NCBI RefSeq assembly: GCF_000379085.1 | Contig: NZ_KB905378.1 | Location: 1,758,327 to 1,822,326, forward strand | Direction of reading: 5' to 3' | DNA: 64,000 nucleotides | Origin: Halomicrobium katesii DSM 19301 | GTDB taxonomy: Archaea; Halobacteriota; Halobacteria; Halobacteriales; Haloarculaceae | In this document: in pieces, positions 34,609-43,418 of the stretch | Layout of the letters: each line of letters begins with the position of its first letter | Position numbering within the stretch: the first letter of the stretch is position 1 | Program-made: the position numbers and the translations under genes | Notes under the pieces: model-generated | Database searches by the model: none | Told to the model about the DNA's origin: nothing | Seen by the model: the letters and a program-made list of their open reading frames with translations, nothing else

Positions 34609-35412
34609 CTACTCGCCCGCAATCTTGCGAGCCCGCTGCCAGCGTGGCTCGAACTCCGCGTAGATCTCGTCGGCGAACTCCGGATCTTTCAGATCGATCA
34701 CGGCGAACGTCGATCCTCCGAGCGGGTGGGGCACCTCGATGCACACCTCGATGTCGTCGATCAGCTCGAACGTCGACGTGACCTCCTCCGTGGTGCGGTA
34801 GTGGTAGTTGTCGTACTGCTGGAGGCGTCGCTGGTAAGACTCACCCACGTCTGCCGGGACCGCCTCGACGAAGGAGGGCGGCAGGAGCATGTACACCTCG
34901 ACGCCGCGCTGGAGCGCACGCTCCAGTTCGTCGACCAGCCGGTCGGTCGCCTCGGTCAGGTCGAGTTGCCGGCCGGGCAGCGAGCCCACCATCACGATTC
35001 GCTCGTCGGCGGCCGAGAGCCGCTCGACCAGGAGGTCGACGGTCTCGGCGGGTCCGACCGCGGCGGTCCAGAACGGTTCCTCGACCGGTTCGGCGGATTC
35101 GAGTTGATTCGAGAGTTCGTCGACGATCTCCTCGTACTGCTTTGCCTTCTCGTCGAGCTGGCGTTTCTTGTCCTCCAGGAGTCGATCCAGGGCGGTGTCG
35201 GGCTCGACCGGTGCGTACTTTTTGGGCCGACTGGCCGTCTGGCTGCGGACGAGGTTGTACGTCTCCAGGCTGTTGAGCACGTCGTAGATGCGGCCCATCG
35301 GAACGTCGCTGGCGCGTGACAACTCCTTTGCAGTTGTCGGTCCCGTGTCCAGCAGCGACCGGAAGGCGCGATCTTCGTACTCGGAGAGGCCGAGATCTCT
35401 CAGATTCGCCAT
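34609..35412 (-). CDS. TrmB-family transcriptional regulator
   Basis: 267 residues. N-terminal winged helix-turn-helix of TrmB type, LGLSEYEDRAFRSLLDTGPTTAKELSRASDVPMGRIYDVLNSLE, then a coiled segment (residues 78-105, LLEDKKRQLDEKAKQYEEIVDEL). An effector domain with a PLD-like fold (WTAAVGPAETVDLLVERLSAADERIVMVGSL) follows. TrmB proteins control sugar or central metabolism genes in archaea. This one has no sugar operon adjacent, so its targets are unknown. It is 196 nt from the upstream DUF255 gene. Confidence 0.88.
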   Translation of the reverse strand: MANLRDLGLSEYEDRAFRSLLDTGPTTAKELSRASDVPMGRIYDVLNSLETYNLVRSQTASRPKKYAPVEPDTALDRLLEDKKRQLDEKAKQYEEIVDELSNQLESAEPVEEPFWTAAVGPAETVDLLVERLSAADERIVMVGSLPGRQLDLTEATDRLVDELERALQRGVEVYMLLPPSFVEAVPADVGESYQRRLQQYDNYHYRTTEEVTSTFELIDDIEVCIEVPHPLGGSTFAVIDLKDPEFADEIYAEFEPRWQRARKIAGE

Positions 35413-35485
35413 ACCGACGACAGGACCCGAGCAGTCAAAAACGCATCGGCAGTTTGCCCGCGTGTATCGTTTTTCGAGACGGGGC

Positions 35486-37120
35486 CTACGCGTCGCCCGT
35501 CAGGACGGCTTCGAGCCCCGCCGGCTCCTCGGCCGTGCCGACCCGCTCGCCGTCTTCGAACAGGACCGCCTCGTCGCCGCCAGCATCGGGGACGACGACG
35601 GTCTCGTGGTCGGCCAGCCGGAGTGCGGCCCGGTGGAGATCGCTCCCGGCCCGCGGGCCGACCCGGAGGACGGCGGGCGACCGAAGCCGGGCGGCCGTGG
35701 CCGCGTAGTGTGCAACTTCGACGCCCATCCGGTCGGACGCACCGGCGAAGGCCGCGATGGCACCGTGAGCGGCCTCCCGGTAGCGCTCGTCGTCGGCGAG
35801 CGCGGCCAGGTCGAGCAAGGCGTCGGCCAACTCGACGGTCGCGTCGAGCGGGTACTGCGAACGCGAGCACAGACCCGGCCCGTCGGCCGGTCCGTCGCGA
35901 AACGCGCCGCTCTCGGTCTGGAGGTGCTCGATCGCCCAGTCGGCGATCGCTCTGGCGGGGCGGCCCTCGCCGAGCACCTGCCAGCTGGTCGTCAGTCCCT
36001 GCAGGACCCGCGCCTGGTCGAGGAGGAGCCCGGTCGGCCCCACGGCGTCGTCGGTCCGGTAGTGCGTGACCACGCCGTTCTCGACGAGCGTCTCGGCGAT
36101 CGTCTCGCGAGCGCGCTCCGCGTACCGGCGAGCGCGCTCGTCGTCGGTGTAGGCGGCGTACGTCGCCAGCGCGTCGATGGCCATCCCGTTCCGGTCGGCG
36201 AAGACCGTCTCGTCGATCCGGGGTGGATCCGCCGAGGCCCGGTCGCTGGCGTCCAGCCGGTGGTACGTGTCGTCGTCGGCCTGGCTGCCGGCGAACGCAC
36301 CGCTGGTGTCCCCGCCGGTGTCGACCCACAGCTCCGTCGTCAGGTACTCGATGGCGCGCTCTGCGGTCTCGCGATAGGCCTCCTCTCCCGTGTACCGATA
36401 GCCGTGAGCGAACGCTCTGACCAGGGCGGCGTTCTCGTCGAGGAGCCGCTCTGTCCGCGCGTCCGACCACGTCCGGCCGTTCGCGTAGCGATAGAACCCG
36501 CCGTCGTCGGTGTCCCGAAGGTGCGTCTGAATCGCCTCCAGCGTCCGTGTCGCCTGGTCGCGGGCCCGCACCAGCGCGAACTCGACGGTCCGTGGCAACG
36601 GGAACTTCACGTCGGTGCCCCAGCCGCCGTACTCCTCGTCGTAGGCCGCGAGCAACTGCTCGACCATCCCCTCCTCGATCCGTGCGGTCACCTCGCCCGC
36701 CGGCGGCGCGTCGGTCTGGAGCGAGCGCGGGACGGAGCCGGCGGCCTCCCCCTCCGTCTCCCACGTCTCGCGGACGCTGTCGAGGATCCCACGGAAGCCG
36801 TCGGGTCCGAGATACGTCGCCCCGGTCAGCACCGTCCCCTCGGGCGTGAGAAACACCGTCGACGGAAACCCACCCATGATGTACCGCTCGCGCACCTCGG
36901 GGTGGCGGTCGCCGTCGACCCGGACCGGGACGAAGCCGTCGTTGACGTTGGCCGCGATCCGTGGCTCCGCGTACGTCTTGCGGTCCATTTCGCGACACTC
37001 GGGGCTCCAGGACACCGTCAGCGCGAGCAGGATCGGCTTGCCGGCCTCCCGCGCGGCCTCGAAGGCCGCCGGCCCCCACTCGCGCCACTCGACTTTCGTC
37101 TCCGCTGCGAACTGATCCAT
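35486..37120 (-). CDS. DUF255/thioredoxin-like protein with six-hairpin glycosidase-type C-domain
   Basis: 544 residues. N-terminal thioredoxin-like domain (residues 1-120) of the YyaL/SPATA20 family, followed by an alpha/alpha barrel (about 150-540; VKFPLPRTVEFALVRARDQATR, GGFYRYANGRTWSDARTERLLDENA). The family's CHWC active site is here SPEC (Ser39-Pro-Glu-Cys42): the first cysteine is lost, the second kept. It therefore cannot make the usual disulfide. Cytoplasmic, role unknown; members are linked to N-acylglucosamine epimerase-like folds. ATG at 37120 gives the conserved start MDQFAAETKVEW. Confidence 0.85.
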   Translation of the reverse strand: MDQFAAETKVEWREWGPAAFEAAREAGKPILLALTVSWSPECREMDRKTYAEPRIAANVNDGFVPVRVDGDRHPEVRERYIMGGFPSTVFLTPEGTVLTGATYLGPDGFRGILDSVRETWETEGEAAGSVPRSLQTDAPPAGEVTARIEEGMVEQLLAAYDEEYGGWGTDVKFPLPRTVEFALVRARDQATRTLEAIQTHLRDTDDGGFYRYANGRTWSDARTERLLDENAALVRAFAHGYRYTGEEAYRETAERAIEYLTTELWVDTGGDTSGAFAGSQADDDTYHRLDASDRASADPPRIDETVFADRNGMAIDALATYAAYTDDERARRYAERARETIAETLVENGVVTHYRTDDAVGPTGLLLDQARVLQGLTTSWQVLGEGRPARAIADWAIEHLQTESGAFRDGPADGPGLCSRSQYPLDATVELADALLDLAALADDERYREAAHGAIAAFAGASDRMGVEVAHYAATAARLRSPAVLRVGPRAGSDLHRAALRLADHETVVVPDAGGDEAVLFEDGERVGTAEEPAGLEAVLTGDA

Positions 37121-37260
37121 ACCCGCGTTACGGAAGCGACCGGCAAGAGACTTGCACTCTCGGATCACCCCGGTCAGCACGCCGTCCGGCGGCGTCGGGT
37201 CACGACCCTCACCGGTCCGATACTCGAAAAGCGTTTGAGTCGCCGCCGGCAAGTGCGAGT

Positions 37261-37839
37261 ATGCTCCGGGTCATCGCGGTGTTGCTGTTGATACCGCTGC
37301 TGGACGCACTCCTGCTCGTCGTCGCCGCAACGCAGTTCGACACGCTCTCTGCGGCCGTCGTCGTGTTGCTCGTCGTCGTCACCGCCCTCGTGGGGACGTT
37401 GCTGGTCCGCGCCGAGGGACGCCACACGCTACGCAGGATCCAGGAGAAGCTAGCGACCGGAGAGGTACCGACCGACGAGCTGGTCGACGGCGGCTTCCTC
37501 GTCGCCGCGGGCGCGTTCTTCCTCACGCCCGGCTTCGTCACCGACCTCCTCGGCCTCCTGCTCGCACTGCCGATCACGCGCGCACCGATCCGCATGGCCG
37601 CCAAACGCTGGATCGTCACCCCCTACCTCGACGCCAAAGCCCAGGGGTTCGTGAGCGGCAACGTCTACGTCGGCGGCTTCCCCGGCCAAGGTGACGCCGG
37701 CCCGGGTCCGAGCGGTCCGGCCGGCGGCCCCGACACTGGCCCGAGCGACGGCCCCGGTACCGCCGGCTCTGATGGCTCGCCTTCCGGTTTCGACCACGAC
37801 AACGCCACCGACATCGACTTCGAGGAACGCGACGAGTGA
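37261..37839 (+). CDS. FxsA family membrane protein
   Basis: 192 residues. Helices at 4-22 and 26-48 (VIAVLLLIPLLDALLLVVAA; TLSAAVVVLLVVVTALVGTLLV), then a third hydrophobic segment in the core motif GFLVAAGAFFLTPGFVTDLLGLLLALPITRAPIR, all as in FxsA. The C-terminal 60 residues are Gly/Pro/Asp-rich and low complexity, ending TDIDFEERDE. The function of FxsA is unclear; E. coli FxsA helps exclude phage T7. ATG at 37261 is used, the family's normal start. Confidence 0.88.
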   Translation: MLRVIAVLLLIPLLDALLLVVAATQFDTLSAAVVVLLVVVTALVGTLLVRAEGRHTLRRIQEKLATGEVPTDELVDGGFLVAAGAFFLTPGFVTDLLGLLLALPITRAPIRMAAKRWIVTPYLDAKAQGFVSGNVYVGGFPGQGDAGPGPSGPAGGPDTGPSDGPGTAGSDGSPSGFDHDNATDIDFEERDE

Positions 37840-38004
37840 GACTGCCGACCGGCGGTCTGGGACGGAGTCGCGCCACTCCGTCCCGGCGACGATCGTGACA
37901 CAACGACCGAACCGGACGACGACAGGCGTGGTGTCGACCCACACTCCGCCCCCGAAAAGTAACGTTTAACAGTACCCCTCGGGTACATTCGGATGCACTC
38001 GCTC

Positions 38005-38078
38005 GGGCCGGTAGCTCAATCAGGTTGAGCGCTCGGCTGATAACCGGGAGGTTCGCGGTTCAAATCCGCGTCGGCCCA
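38005..38078 (+). tRNA. tRNA-Ile (GAU anticodon)
   Basis: 74 nt. Acceptor stem GGGCCGG/TCGGCCC, D-arm TAGCTCAATCAGGTTGAGC, anticodon loop CTGATAA (GAT), T-arm GCGGTTCAAATCCGC, discriminator A. No intron, no encoded CCA. An AACGTTTAACAG stretch at 37961-37972 is a likely TATA region. Confidence 0.95.
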
Positions 38079-38414
38079 TTCGTTTTCCACACGATCGTTG
38101 GCTGATCGGGAATCACAAGTACAGTCCCGAAAACGCTCGGATTCCCGCGATTCGCGATCTGAGAAGAGTCGTCTAAAATCCGAGTGCCACTGGAATCCAG
38201 TTGGCCACCCTGCCCGCTGTCGATTCTCGTTAGCCGGAGGTGCTGGCTGTGAGCCACGCGCGACCGCCGACACGCTGCACCGGTAGCACTCCGACAGCGA
38301 CGAGCCACGTCCGGCCTGTCCGAGGCGGACACCCGCGACGACGCCGACAGAGAGTGTCGTCTGCTCGGAATTGGCGCGCCGCCACAGAGCGACGGCCACA
38401 GCTACGAGGTGTCC
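38079..38414. other. Gene-free stretch downstream of tRNA-Ile
   Basis: 336 nt with no credible gene; open frames here are read-through of the tRNA. It contains scattered inverted motifs (GATTCCCGCGATTCGCGATC, 38150-38170) and a short similarity to 52090-52140 (GCCACTGGAATC then CGATTCTCGT). It ends at palindromic element B3. No integrase or duplicated tRNA end was seen. Confidence 0.5.
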
Positions 38415-38499
38415 TGATACGGTTTATTGTAGTTGCTTACCGGTGATCGTCTACTCCGTGGCGACGATCACCGGTAAATCGCTACAATAATCCGTATGA
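38415..38499. repeat. Palindromic element B, copy 3
   Basis: 85 bp, TGATACGGTTTATTGTAG to CAATAATCCGTATGA, identical to B1 except for the right terminus (CCG versus CGG). It lies 2 nt from the stop of the minus-strand GIDE-like gene. Confidence 0.88.
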
Positions 38500-38501
38500 G
38501 T

Positions 38502-39335
38502 CTACGGAATCCCGGCAGCGAGTCCCATCCCGACGTACCCGACCACGGCGGGAGGGAGTCCGACGTGTATCAGTCGGCGACTGTTCCGCGCGAACTGGTC
38601 CAGCGCCTCGGGATCCCGTTCGGCGAGGACGGTGGCCTCCAGAGAGTCACTCCCCGCGGCACGACCGAACACGGTGACGGCGTCGCCAGGTGCGAGCACG
38701 CGCTCTATCTCGTCACCGTCGACTCGGCCGGTGAGGAGGCCGGGACTCGCGTCGGTCGGGTCGACTCGGACGGCTCCGTCCGGTCCGGTGAGATCGAACG
38801 GGACCACACGCCGCTCTGTGGCGACCAGTGCCTGTCCCCGGGCCGACTTCACCTGGTCCTCGACAGCCCCGAACCCGGGACACTCACCGCGCTGGACGAC
38901 CAGTGCCGGGCTCCCGTCCGACGCCGAAACGACCCGTCCCTCGCGACGGGACTCCGCCACACCGTCGACGAGTACGTGGCCGCTGGCTGGGACCGTGGCA
39001 GGTGTCACCGCGTCGGCTGCGTGGATCGCCGTCGCAATCCGATAGTGTCGACCGCCGTACGCAGTCGCTGCGACACCGACGAAAAAGACCGTCCAGGCGA
39101 GGTGGTACGTGTCGAGACCGGCGTAGTGGGGGGCCGCCGCCGGGTCCCCGAGGGCGTACGTTGTCCCGATGCCGACGGCGACGAGCACCCCGGCTGTGCC
39201 GTAGACGACCGCCCGCCCTCGGTCTTCGAACAGGTACCGGGCGATTCGCCAGTCGCGGCGATACTCGACGGCGACGAAGACAGCTGCGATCAGGCCTACC
39301 GGAAGGAGAAACTCCCACAGGACGTGTTCGAGCAC
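38502..39335 (-). CDS. Membrane protein with GIDE-like domain
   Basis: 277 residues, GTG start. Three N-terminal helices (WEFLLPVGLIAAVFVAVEY; RAVVYGTAGVLVAVGIGTTYAL; AWTVFFVGVAATAYGG) are followed by a soluble region (100-255) resembling the GIDE domain of MUL1-type E3 ligases (ALVVQRGECPGFGAVEDQVKSARGQALVATERRVVPFDL, with DPTDASP). There is a possible last helix (VGLPPAVVGYVGMGLAAG). No RING finger is present, as in other prokaryotic members. Prokaryotic function unknown. Confidence is moderate because similarity is judged by eye. Confidence 0.68.
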   Translation of the reverse strand: MLEHVLWEFLLPVGLIAAVFVAVEYRRDWRIARYLFEDRGRAVVYGTAGVLVAVGIGTTYALGDPAAAPHYAGLDTYHLAWTVFFVGVAATAYGGRHYRIATAIHAADAVTPATVPASGHVLVDGVAESRREGRVVSASDGSPALVVQRGECPGFGAVEDQVKSARGQALVATERRVVPFDLTGPDGAVRVDPTDASPGLLTGRVDGDEIERVLAPGDAVTVFGRAAGSDSLEATVLAERDPEALDQFARNSRRLIHVGLPPAVVGYVGMGLAAGIP

Positions 39336-39411
39336 GATTTCTGTTCACCCTTGTTCGGAGGGAAGGCGGCGTTCGCCACTCCTCGTAACTCGACGAGTGG
39401 CCGTACCAGTG

Positions 39412-40023
39412 TTACTCGCCGTCGGTCTCGCTATCTCGCCGCATCGCAATCTCGAACCACGGACACAGGCGGAGCTGTCGGTAGAACTTCGGGTTCTCCC
39501 GGAGGTCCTCGTAGGGGACCCACAGCAGACCCCCGACCTCCTCGGGGTCCCGGTCTAGCGAGGTGTCGGTCAGCGTCGCCCGCAGGACCGCACACACCTC
39601 CCACTCGACGCCGGCGTTCTCGTAGTAGCGCTTGTACTCGAAGCGGTCGGTCACCCGGAGGTCGTCGTACTGATCGGGCGTGATCCCGAGTTCCTCTTCG
39701 AGACGCTGGCGGGTCGCTTCCGCCTGGCTCTGGCCCTCGACCGGGTGGGACGCGACGGTGCCGTCCCAGTGAGTGTCCCACAGACGCTTGTCGTGAGCGC
39801 GCTGGGCCAGCAGTATCCGCCCTTCCTCGTCGAACAACAGCGCCGTGAACGCGCGGTGGCGGATGCCGTCGCCCGTGTGGGCGTCGAGACGGTTGGCCGT
39901 CCCCTGTTTCTCGTCGTTCGCGTCGACGGTGATCACGTCCTGGAGCGCGTTCTCGTGTTCCACGTCGTCCATGCCTGGCGTATCGGCGGAGTCGCTCTTA
40001 CTCCCTTCGGCTGCGTCGCTCAT
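39412..40023 (-). CDS. NUDIX isopentenyl-diphosphate isomerase-like protein (type 1 Idi family)
   Basis: 203 residues. FTALLFDEEGRILLAQRAHDK and WDTHWDGTVASHPVEGQSQ, then the NUDIX-like QAEATRQRLEEELGI helix and VEWEVCAVL, follow the order of type 1 IPP isomerase. In the E. coli enzyme the active-site cysteine lies in NSVCGHP; here the corresponding residue is Ala91 (GTVASHP). The E-x-E metal/acid motif is kept as EWE. It may therefore be a divergent isomerase or another NUDIX hydrolase. ATG at 40023 precedes an acidic N-terminal tail. Confidence 0.78.
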   Translation of the reverse strand: MSDAAEGSKSDSADTPGMDDVEHENALQDVITVDANDEKQGTANRLDAHTGDGIRHRAFTALLFDEEGRILLAQRAHDKRLWDTHWDGTVASHPVEGQSQAEATRQRLEEELGITPDQYDDLRVTDRFEYKRYYENAGVEWEVCAVLRATLTDTSLDRDPEEVGGLLWVPYEDLRENPKFYRQLRLCPWFEIAMRRDSETDGE

Positions 40024-40182
40024 ACCCGTGGCTCTCGACAGGCACTCTTTGCTGCTTCGGTTGCCGGACGGATCAAGAACGTGAGGCGTCGGCTTTCCCC
40101 GTCGCAAGGCGGACAGCGCCAGAGTGTGCGCGCTGGATCGTCTCGGTCAGGTGGATTCCGAGAAGATCTCCAACGGTCCGCA

Positions 40183-41346
40183 TCAATCCTCTTCGGGGGT
40201 CGGCTCTGACACAGAGAAAGCGAGCGTCCCAGTCGTGGCACGGCCCCAGTCGAACCGTCGCTGGAAGTACAGCGCGACGTTGACCAGCGCGAGCAGGACC
40301 GGCACCTCGATGAGCGGGCCGACGACGGTCGCGAACGCGACGCCCGAGCCGACGCCGAAGACCGCGACGGCGACCGCGATCGCCAGTTCGAAGTTGTTCG
40401 AGGCGGCGGTGAAGCCGATCGCCGTCGTCGTCGAGTAGTCCGCCCCGATGCCCCGTCCCATGCCGAAGCTCACGAGGAACATCACGACGAAGTAGATCGT
40501 CAGCGGCACCGCGATCAGCAACACGTCGCCCGGCGACGCGACGATGGCACCGCCCTGCGTGGCGAACATCACGACGACCGTAAAGAGCAGCGCGACCAGT
40601 GTCAGCGGATCGATCCTCGGGACGAACTCCGCCTCGTACCACGCTTCGCTCTTGACGCGGGTCCCCACGTAGCGGCTCAGGAACCCGGCCGCAAAGGGAA
40701 TCCCGAGGAAGACGACGATCGCCTCGAACACCTGCATCGGCGTGATGTCGAAGGTCGTGATGCCGGCGACCAGCGACTCCATGCCCAGCACCGGCGGGAG
40801 GAAGAGCGCGAAAAACCAGACGTAGACGCCGTAGGTGACGATCTGGAAGAGGCTGTTGAACGCGACCAGTCCCGTCACGTACTCGGTCGACCCCTCCGCG
40901 AGTTCGTTCCAGACCAGTACCATCGCGATACAGCGGGCCATCCCGATGAACACGAGCCCGAGGAAGTACTCGGGGCGGGCGGGCAGTCCCGGAACGAGAC
41001 CGCTGAAAAAGATCACGGCGAGTCCGAACATCAGCGTCGGACCGATCAGCCAGTTCTGGACGAGGCTCAGCCCGAGTACGCGCCAGTTGCTGAAGACGGT
41101 CCGGAGCTGCGAGTAGTCGGCCTTGGCCAGCGGCGGGTACATCATCAGGATCAGGCCGATCTCGACGAGGTGGAGGTTCTGGATCGGCTGGGTCACCGAG
41201 GGCGCGACGTACCCGAGGCCGACGCCGATCGCCATCGCGCCGAAGATCCAGACGGTGAGGTACTTGTCGAGCACGTCCATCGACCGTGGGTCGCCACAGC
41301 TCTCACACTCGCAGTCCGGCCCGTGGTCGTGTTCGGCGGTGCTCAT
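40183..41346 (-). CDS. Arsenite efflux transporter Acr3
   Basis: 387 residues, about ten helices, with the ACR3 core motif GMARCIAMVLVWNELAEGS; the Cys in helix 4 is essential for As(III) transport in this family. A Cys-rich N-terminal tail (PDCECESCGDP) may bind arsenite. The start overlaps the arsR stop by 4 nt (ATGA), giving an arsR-acr3 operon read on the minus strand. It exports arsenite (and perhaps antimonite) across the membrane. Full length. Confidence 0.93.
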   Translation of the reverse strand: MSTAEHDHGPDCECESCGDPRSMDVLDKYLTVWIFGAMAIGVGLGYVAPSVTQPIQNLHLVEIGLILMMYPPLAKADYSQLRTVFSNWRVLGLSLVQNWLIGPTLMFGLAVIFFSGLVPGLPARPEYFLGLVFIGMARCIAMVLVWNELAEGSTEYVTGLVAFNSLFQIVTYGVYVWFFALFLPPVLGMESLVAGITTFDITPMQVFEAIVVFLGIPFAAGFLSRYVGTRVKSEAWYEAEFVPRIDPLTLVALLFTVVVMFATQGGAIVASPGDVLLIAVPLTIYFVVMFLVSFGMGRGIGADYSTTTAIGFTAASNNFELAIAVAVAVFGVGSGVAFATVVGPLIEVPVLLALVNVALYFQRRFDWGRATTGTLAFSVSEPTPEED

Positions 41347-41741
41347 CGATCGATCACGCTCCCTTCGAGGACCGTCACGAGCGCCACCGCGCGGTTGGTC
41401 GCCCGGTACCTCTTCCAGCGGCCGTCCTTGTCCCCCTCGACGAGGCCGGCGTCGACGAGCTTCGAGAGCGCGTGACTGAGTCCGCTCTCGCTCACGTCGA
41501 CGACCGCGTTCAGCTCACAGACACAGAGTTGCTCCCCGGCCGCGACGAAGAACCGGACCAGGGTATAGCGCGTCTCGTTTGCCAGTGCCGACAGGACATC
41601 GAGTTCGGCCTCAGCCTGTGCCGTTCCGAGTCCAGCCTCGAGCGTCCCGAGTTCGTCGAGTCGGCGTTCCACGTCCTCGTTGCCACACTCACCGAGTTCG
41701 TCGTCGAGATACCGCCGTAGTCGTTCCGTCGCTTGTGCCAT
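41343..41741 (-). CDS. ArsR-family arsenite-responsive repressor
   Basis: 132 residues. Winged helix-turn-helix LDVLSALANETRYTLVRFFVAAGEQLCVCELNAVV (metal-binding CVC in helix 3, as in ArsR ELCVCDL) and VSESGLSHALSKLVDAGLVE. A third Cys is in the N-terminal part (ECGNEDVE). Binding As(III) at these cysteines releases the operator. The ATG at 41741 follows an AT-rich leader containing the palindrome at 41765. First gene of the arsR-acr3 operon. Confidence 0.92.
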   Translation of the reverse strand: MAQATERLRRYLDDELGECGNEDVERRLDELGTLEAGLGTAQAEAELDVLSALANETRYTLVRFFVAAGEQLCVCELNAVVDVSESGLSHALSKLVDAGLVEGDKDGRWKRYRATNRAVALVTVLEGSVIDR

Positions 41742-41764
41742 CAGCAAATAGTTGAAGATATACT

Positions 41765-41774
41765 CAATTAATTG
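41765..41774. promoter_or_regulatory. ArsR operator/TATA candidate
   Basis: CAATTAATTG, a perfect palindrome, lies 24-33 nt upstream of the arsR start codon in an A/T-rich stretch that also contains GATATACT (41757-41764). Position fits a TATA box of a leaderless transcript overlapped by the repressor site. Confidence 0.5.
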
Positions 41775-41913
41775 TTCCGCATACAACTGGGAGATAGAAT
41801 AGGAATAACCGAATACAGGGGTACATAGAACATCTCTCGGTAGTTCTGTAACCAGATATCTCTGGATATGACTCAGATTAGTTGTGTACTTATTAAATGC
41901 GAGCGTGACTCAC

Positions 41914-42192
41914 TCAATCGTCGGACGTGGTCGGCTGACAGTCGGGACAGACCCGTGGATCCGCGCAGTCGTACGCACCCAGATCCCGCGGCAACACGCT
42001 TCCGGGCATTTCCCCGTCGTTCTCCGCCTCGTATGCGCGGTAAGTGCTCACTCCCGACTGGGTACTCTGAACCGAGAAGTGTCCGTTTTTTGGCCGTGTG
42101 CCGCCGTAGACGTCACGTTTCATCGTCTCGTTCGGGGTGACGGCGTACAGTGCGTCAAACGGCTTCCCGAGAAGCTCGGCGAGTCTAGTCAT
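41914..42192 (-). CDS. Small hypothetical protein
   Basis: 92 residues. MTRLAELLGKPFDALYAVT at the N-terminus and CADPRVCPDCQ (three Cys) at the C-terminus. It lies in an AT-richer region beside the ars genes. No family recognised. It could be a short zinc-binding protein. Both flanking gaps are short, AT-rich and look like promoter or terminator sequence. Moderate confidence that it is a gene. Confidence 0.5.
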   Translation of the reverse strand: MTRLAELLGKPFDALYAVTPNETMKRDVYGGTRPKNGHFSVQSTQSGVSTYRAYEAENDGEMPGSVLPRDLGAYDCADPRVCPDCQPTTSDD

Positions 42193-42353
42193 TTTCCCTC
42201 TGCCAGATACTTGAACGTCTCTTCAATTAATGCTTTCGACTCGGGTCTGTTTTACTGCTCGAATATCTCAATATCGGACCACTAGTACTGACTGATTAGA
42301 ATATGGGGAATATGTACTGAATTGTAGATTGAATAGATACTGAATTATATTTC

Positions 42354-43418
42354 TCACCGTATCGGCGACGTGTCCGGCCTCTCGCTGGCCGTCAACCGGT
42401 GTGACTGCCGTCTGACCTCGCCGACCCGGTCCATCACCGCTCCCGCGAGGTCGTCGAACGCGGACCCGGAAGCGACGTCGCGCTGGACGATCGGCTCGCC
42501 GTCCTCGCCCGACTCGCGGATCGACGGGTCGAGCGGGATCCGGCCCAGGAACGGCACCTCGTACTCCTCGGCGAGGCGCTCCCCGCCGCCGACGTCGAAC
42601 ACGTCGTGTTCGCTGCCACAGTCCGGACAGACGAACGTGCTCATGTTCTCGATGACGCCGAGCACGTGGGCGTCGTAGTCGTCGTACATCCGCACGCCCT
42701 TGCGTGCGTTGTCCAGCGCGACGTTCTGGGGCGTCGTCACGACGACCGACCCGACGACGGGCATCTGCTGGAGCATCGAGAGCTGCGCGTCGCCGGTCCC
42801 CGGCGGCAGGTCGACGACCATGTAGTCCAGCTCGCCCCACTCGGTGTCGTGCCACAGCTGGGACAGGACCTTGTCGACCATCGGCCCGCGCCAGATGACC
42901 GGGTCGTTCTCCCCGACGAGGAAGCCGATGCTCATCAGTTTCATCCCGTAGCGCTCGATCGGGATGATCGTCTCGTCGTCCTCGGCCATGCCGGGGTGGT
43001 CGTGGACGCCGAGCATTCGGGGGATGTTCGGCCCGTACACGTCGGCGTCGAACAGCCCGACTGCGGCTCCGCGCTGGGCCATCGCCGTCGCGAGGTTCAC
43101 CGCGACGGTGCTCTTGCCGACGCCGCCTTTCCCGGAGGAGACGGCGATCACGTTCGGGGCGTCTTCGACCATCGCCGCCGGGGTCTGATCGTCGATCTCG
43201 ATCGACAGCGACGGCTCGTAGCCCGCCTCGCGGACGGCTTCTCGGACCTGGTCTGCGATCTCTGTCTCGACCGGCGAGTGGGGGGCACCAAGCGCGAGCG
43301 GGATCTCCGCGACGCCGTCCTCGACGGTGATTGCACCGATCAGACCGGCCGAGACGATATCCTCGCCGATGATCGGGTCTTCGATATCTCGTAGTGCTGT
43401 GCTGATTACTTCTGTCAT
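42354..43418 (-). CDS. Mrp/Nbp35 P-loop ATPase, Fe-S cluster carrier
   Basis: 354 residues. An N-terminal MIP18-like (DUF59) domain (residues 1-80; ALRDIEDPIIGEDIVSAGLI) is fused to the ATPase domain. This has the deviant Walker A VSSGKGGVGKSTVAVNLA and the Mrp signature WHDTEWGELDYMVVDLPPGTGDAQL. FVCPDCGSEH (CxxC) binds the transferable Fe-S cluster. It matures Fe-S proteins. The start overlaps the stop of the 43415 gene by 4 nt. It is thus the last gene of the DMSO reductase operon and probably helps load the many clusters of DmsA and DmsB. Confidence 0.93.
   Translation of the reverse strand: MTEVISTALRDIEDPIIGEDIVSAGLIGAITVEDGVAEIPLALGAPHSPVETEIADQVREAVREAGYEPSLSIEIDDQTPAAMVEDAPNVIAVSSGKGGVGKSTVAVNLATAMAQRGAAVGLFDADVYGPNIPRMLGVHDHPGMAEDDETIIPIERYGMKLMSIGFLVGENDPVIWRGPMVDKVLSQLWHDTEWGELDYMVVDLPPGTGDAQLSMLQQMPVVGSVVVTTPQNVALDNARKGVRMYDDYDAHVLGVIENMSTFVCPDCGSEHDVFDVGGGERLAEEYEVPFLGRIPLDPSIRESGEDGEPIVQRDVASGSAFDDLAGAVMDRVGEVRRQSHRLTASERPDTSPIR

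Noticed and set aside
35288..37291. 667-codon plus-strand frame opposite the DUF255 gene
   Set aside because: Shadow frame; the minus-strand protein has family motifs and a proper start.
38016..38399. Open frame through tRNA-Ile on the minus strand
   Set aside because: Same kind of tRNA read-through artefact, with low-complexity composition after it.
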